Source: Cytophagales bacterium
GTDB lineage: Bacteria; Bacteroidota; Bacteroidia; Cytophagales; Amoebophilaceae
Length of the DNA: 5,712 bases
NCBI GenBank assembly: GCA_022360235.1
Contig: JAKSDE010000030.1
Span: 1-5,712 of the forward strand
Direction: 5' to 3'
Part shown: one piece after another, positions 5,711 through 5,712 of the stretch
Position numbering within the stretch: the first letter of the stretch is position 1
How the letters are laid out: the number at the start of each line of letters is the position of its first letter
The notes under the pieces: generated by a model
What the model saw: the letters and a program-made list of their open reading frames with translations, nothing else
Databases searched by the model: none
What the model was told of the DNA's origin: nothing
Program-made: the position numbers and the translations under genes

Positions 5711-5712
5711 TC

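Overview
The window looks like chromosomal DNA from an AT-rich member of the Bacteroidota. It most resembles the obligate intracellular, amoeba- or arthropod-associated lineage of Candidatus Amoebophilus and Cardinium. The reasons are: start codons without Shine-Dalgarno sequences, a TTTG / TAnnTTTG promoter in front of one gene, a divergent M23 peptidase / alaS pair of Bacteroidota type, a eukaryotic-like ubiquitin protease carried as a lipoprotein, and many transposon scraps in the spacers. The genus is an inference.

Layout. Positions 1-765 hold no intact gene. They are a mosaic of repeat debris: two identical 119-bp copies of a palindromic element (1-119 and 445-563), the N-terminal stub of an IS5/IS1182-like transposase on the minus strand between them (120-230), several dyads, and a small inverted-repeat remnant (571-646). 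From 766 to 1764 (minus) is a 332-residue lipoprotein whose mature part is a divergent ubiquitin-specific protease (USP, peptidase family C19) on a Thr/Pro hexapeptide-repeat linker. From 1893 to 2852 (minus) is a membrane-anchored M23 (LytM-type) peptidoglycan endopeptidase with all zinc ligands. From 2980 to 5619 (plus) is complete alaS, diverging from the M23 gene across a 127-bp spacer that contains a good promoter for the M23 gene and a perfect 10-bp inverted repeat. The last 90 bases hold a short hairpin and a possible decayed IS3-type transposase end.

How it fits together. alaS and the M23 gene are housekeeping (translation, cell-wall or envelope remodelling). The USP lipoprotein is the accessory gene. 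It sits between IS-like debris and the conserved block, as expected of an acquired host-interaction factor. Bacteria lack a ubiquitin system, so its likely substrates are ubiquitinated host proteins. It keeps the USP Cys and His boxes, but two supporting active-site positions are changed, so activity cannot be assumed.

The most interesting items are this USP lipoprotein and its altered active site, the palindromic repeat family, and the inverted repeat on the alaS/M23 promoter. No CRISPR array, tRNA, rRNA or recognisable riboswitch was seen.
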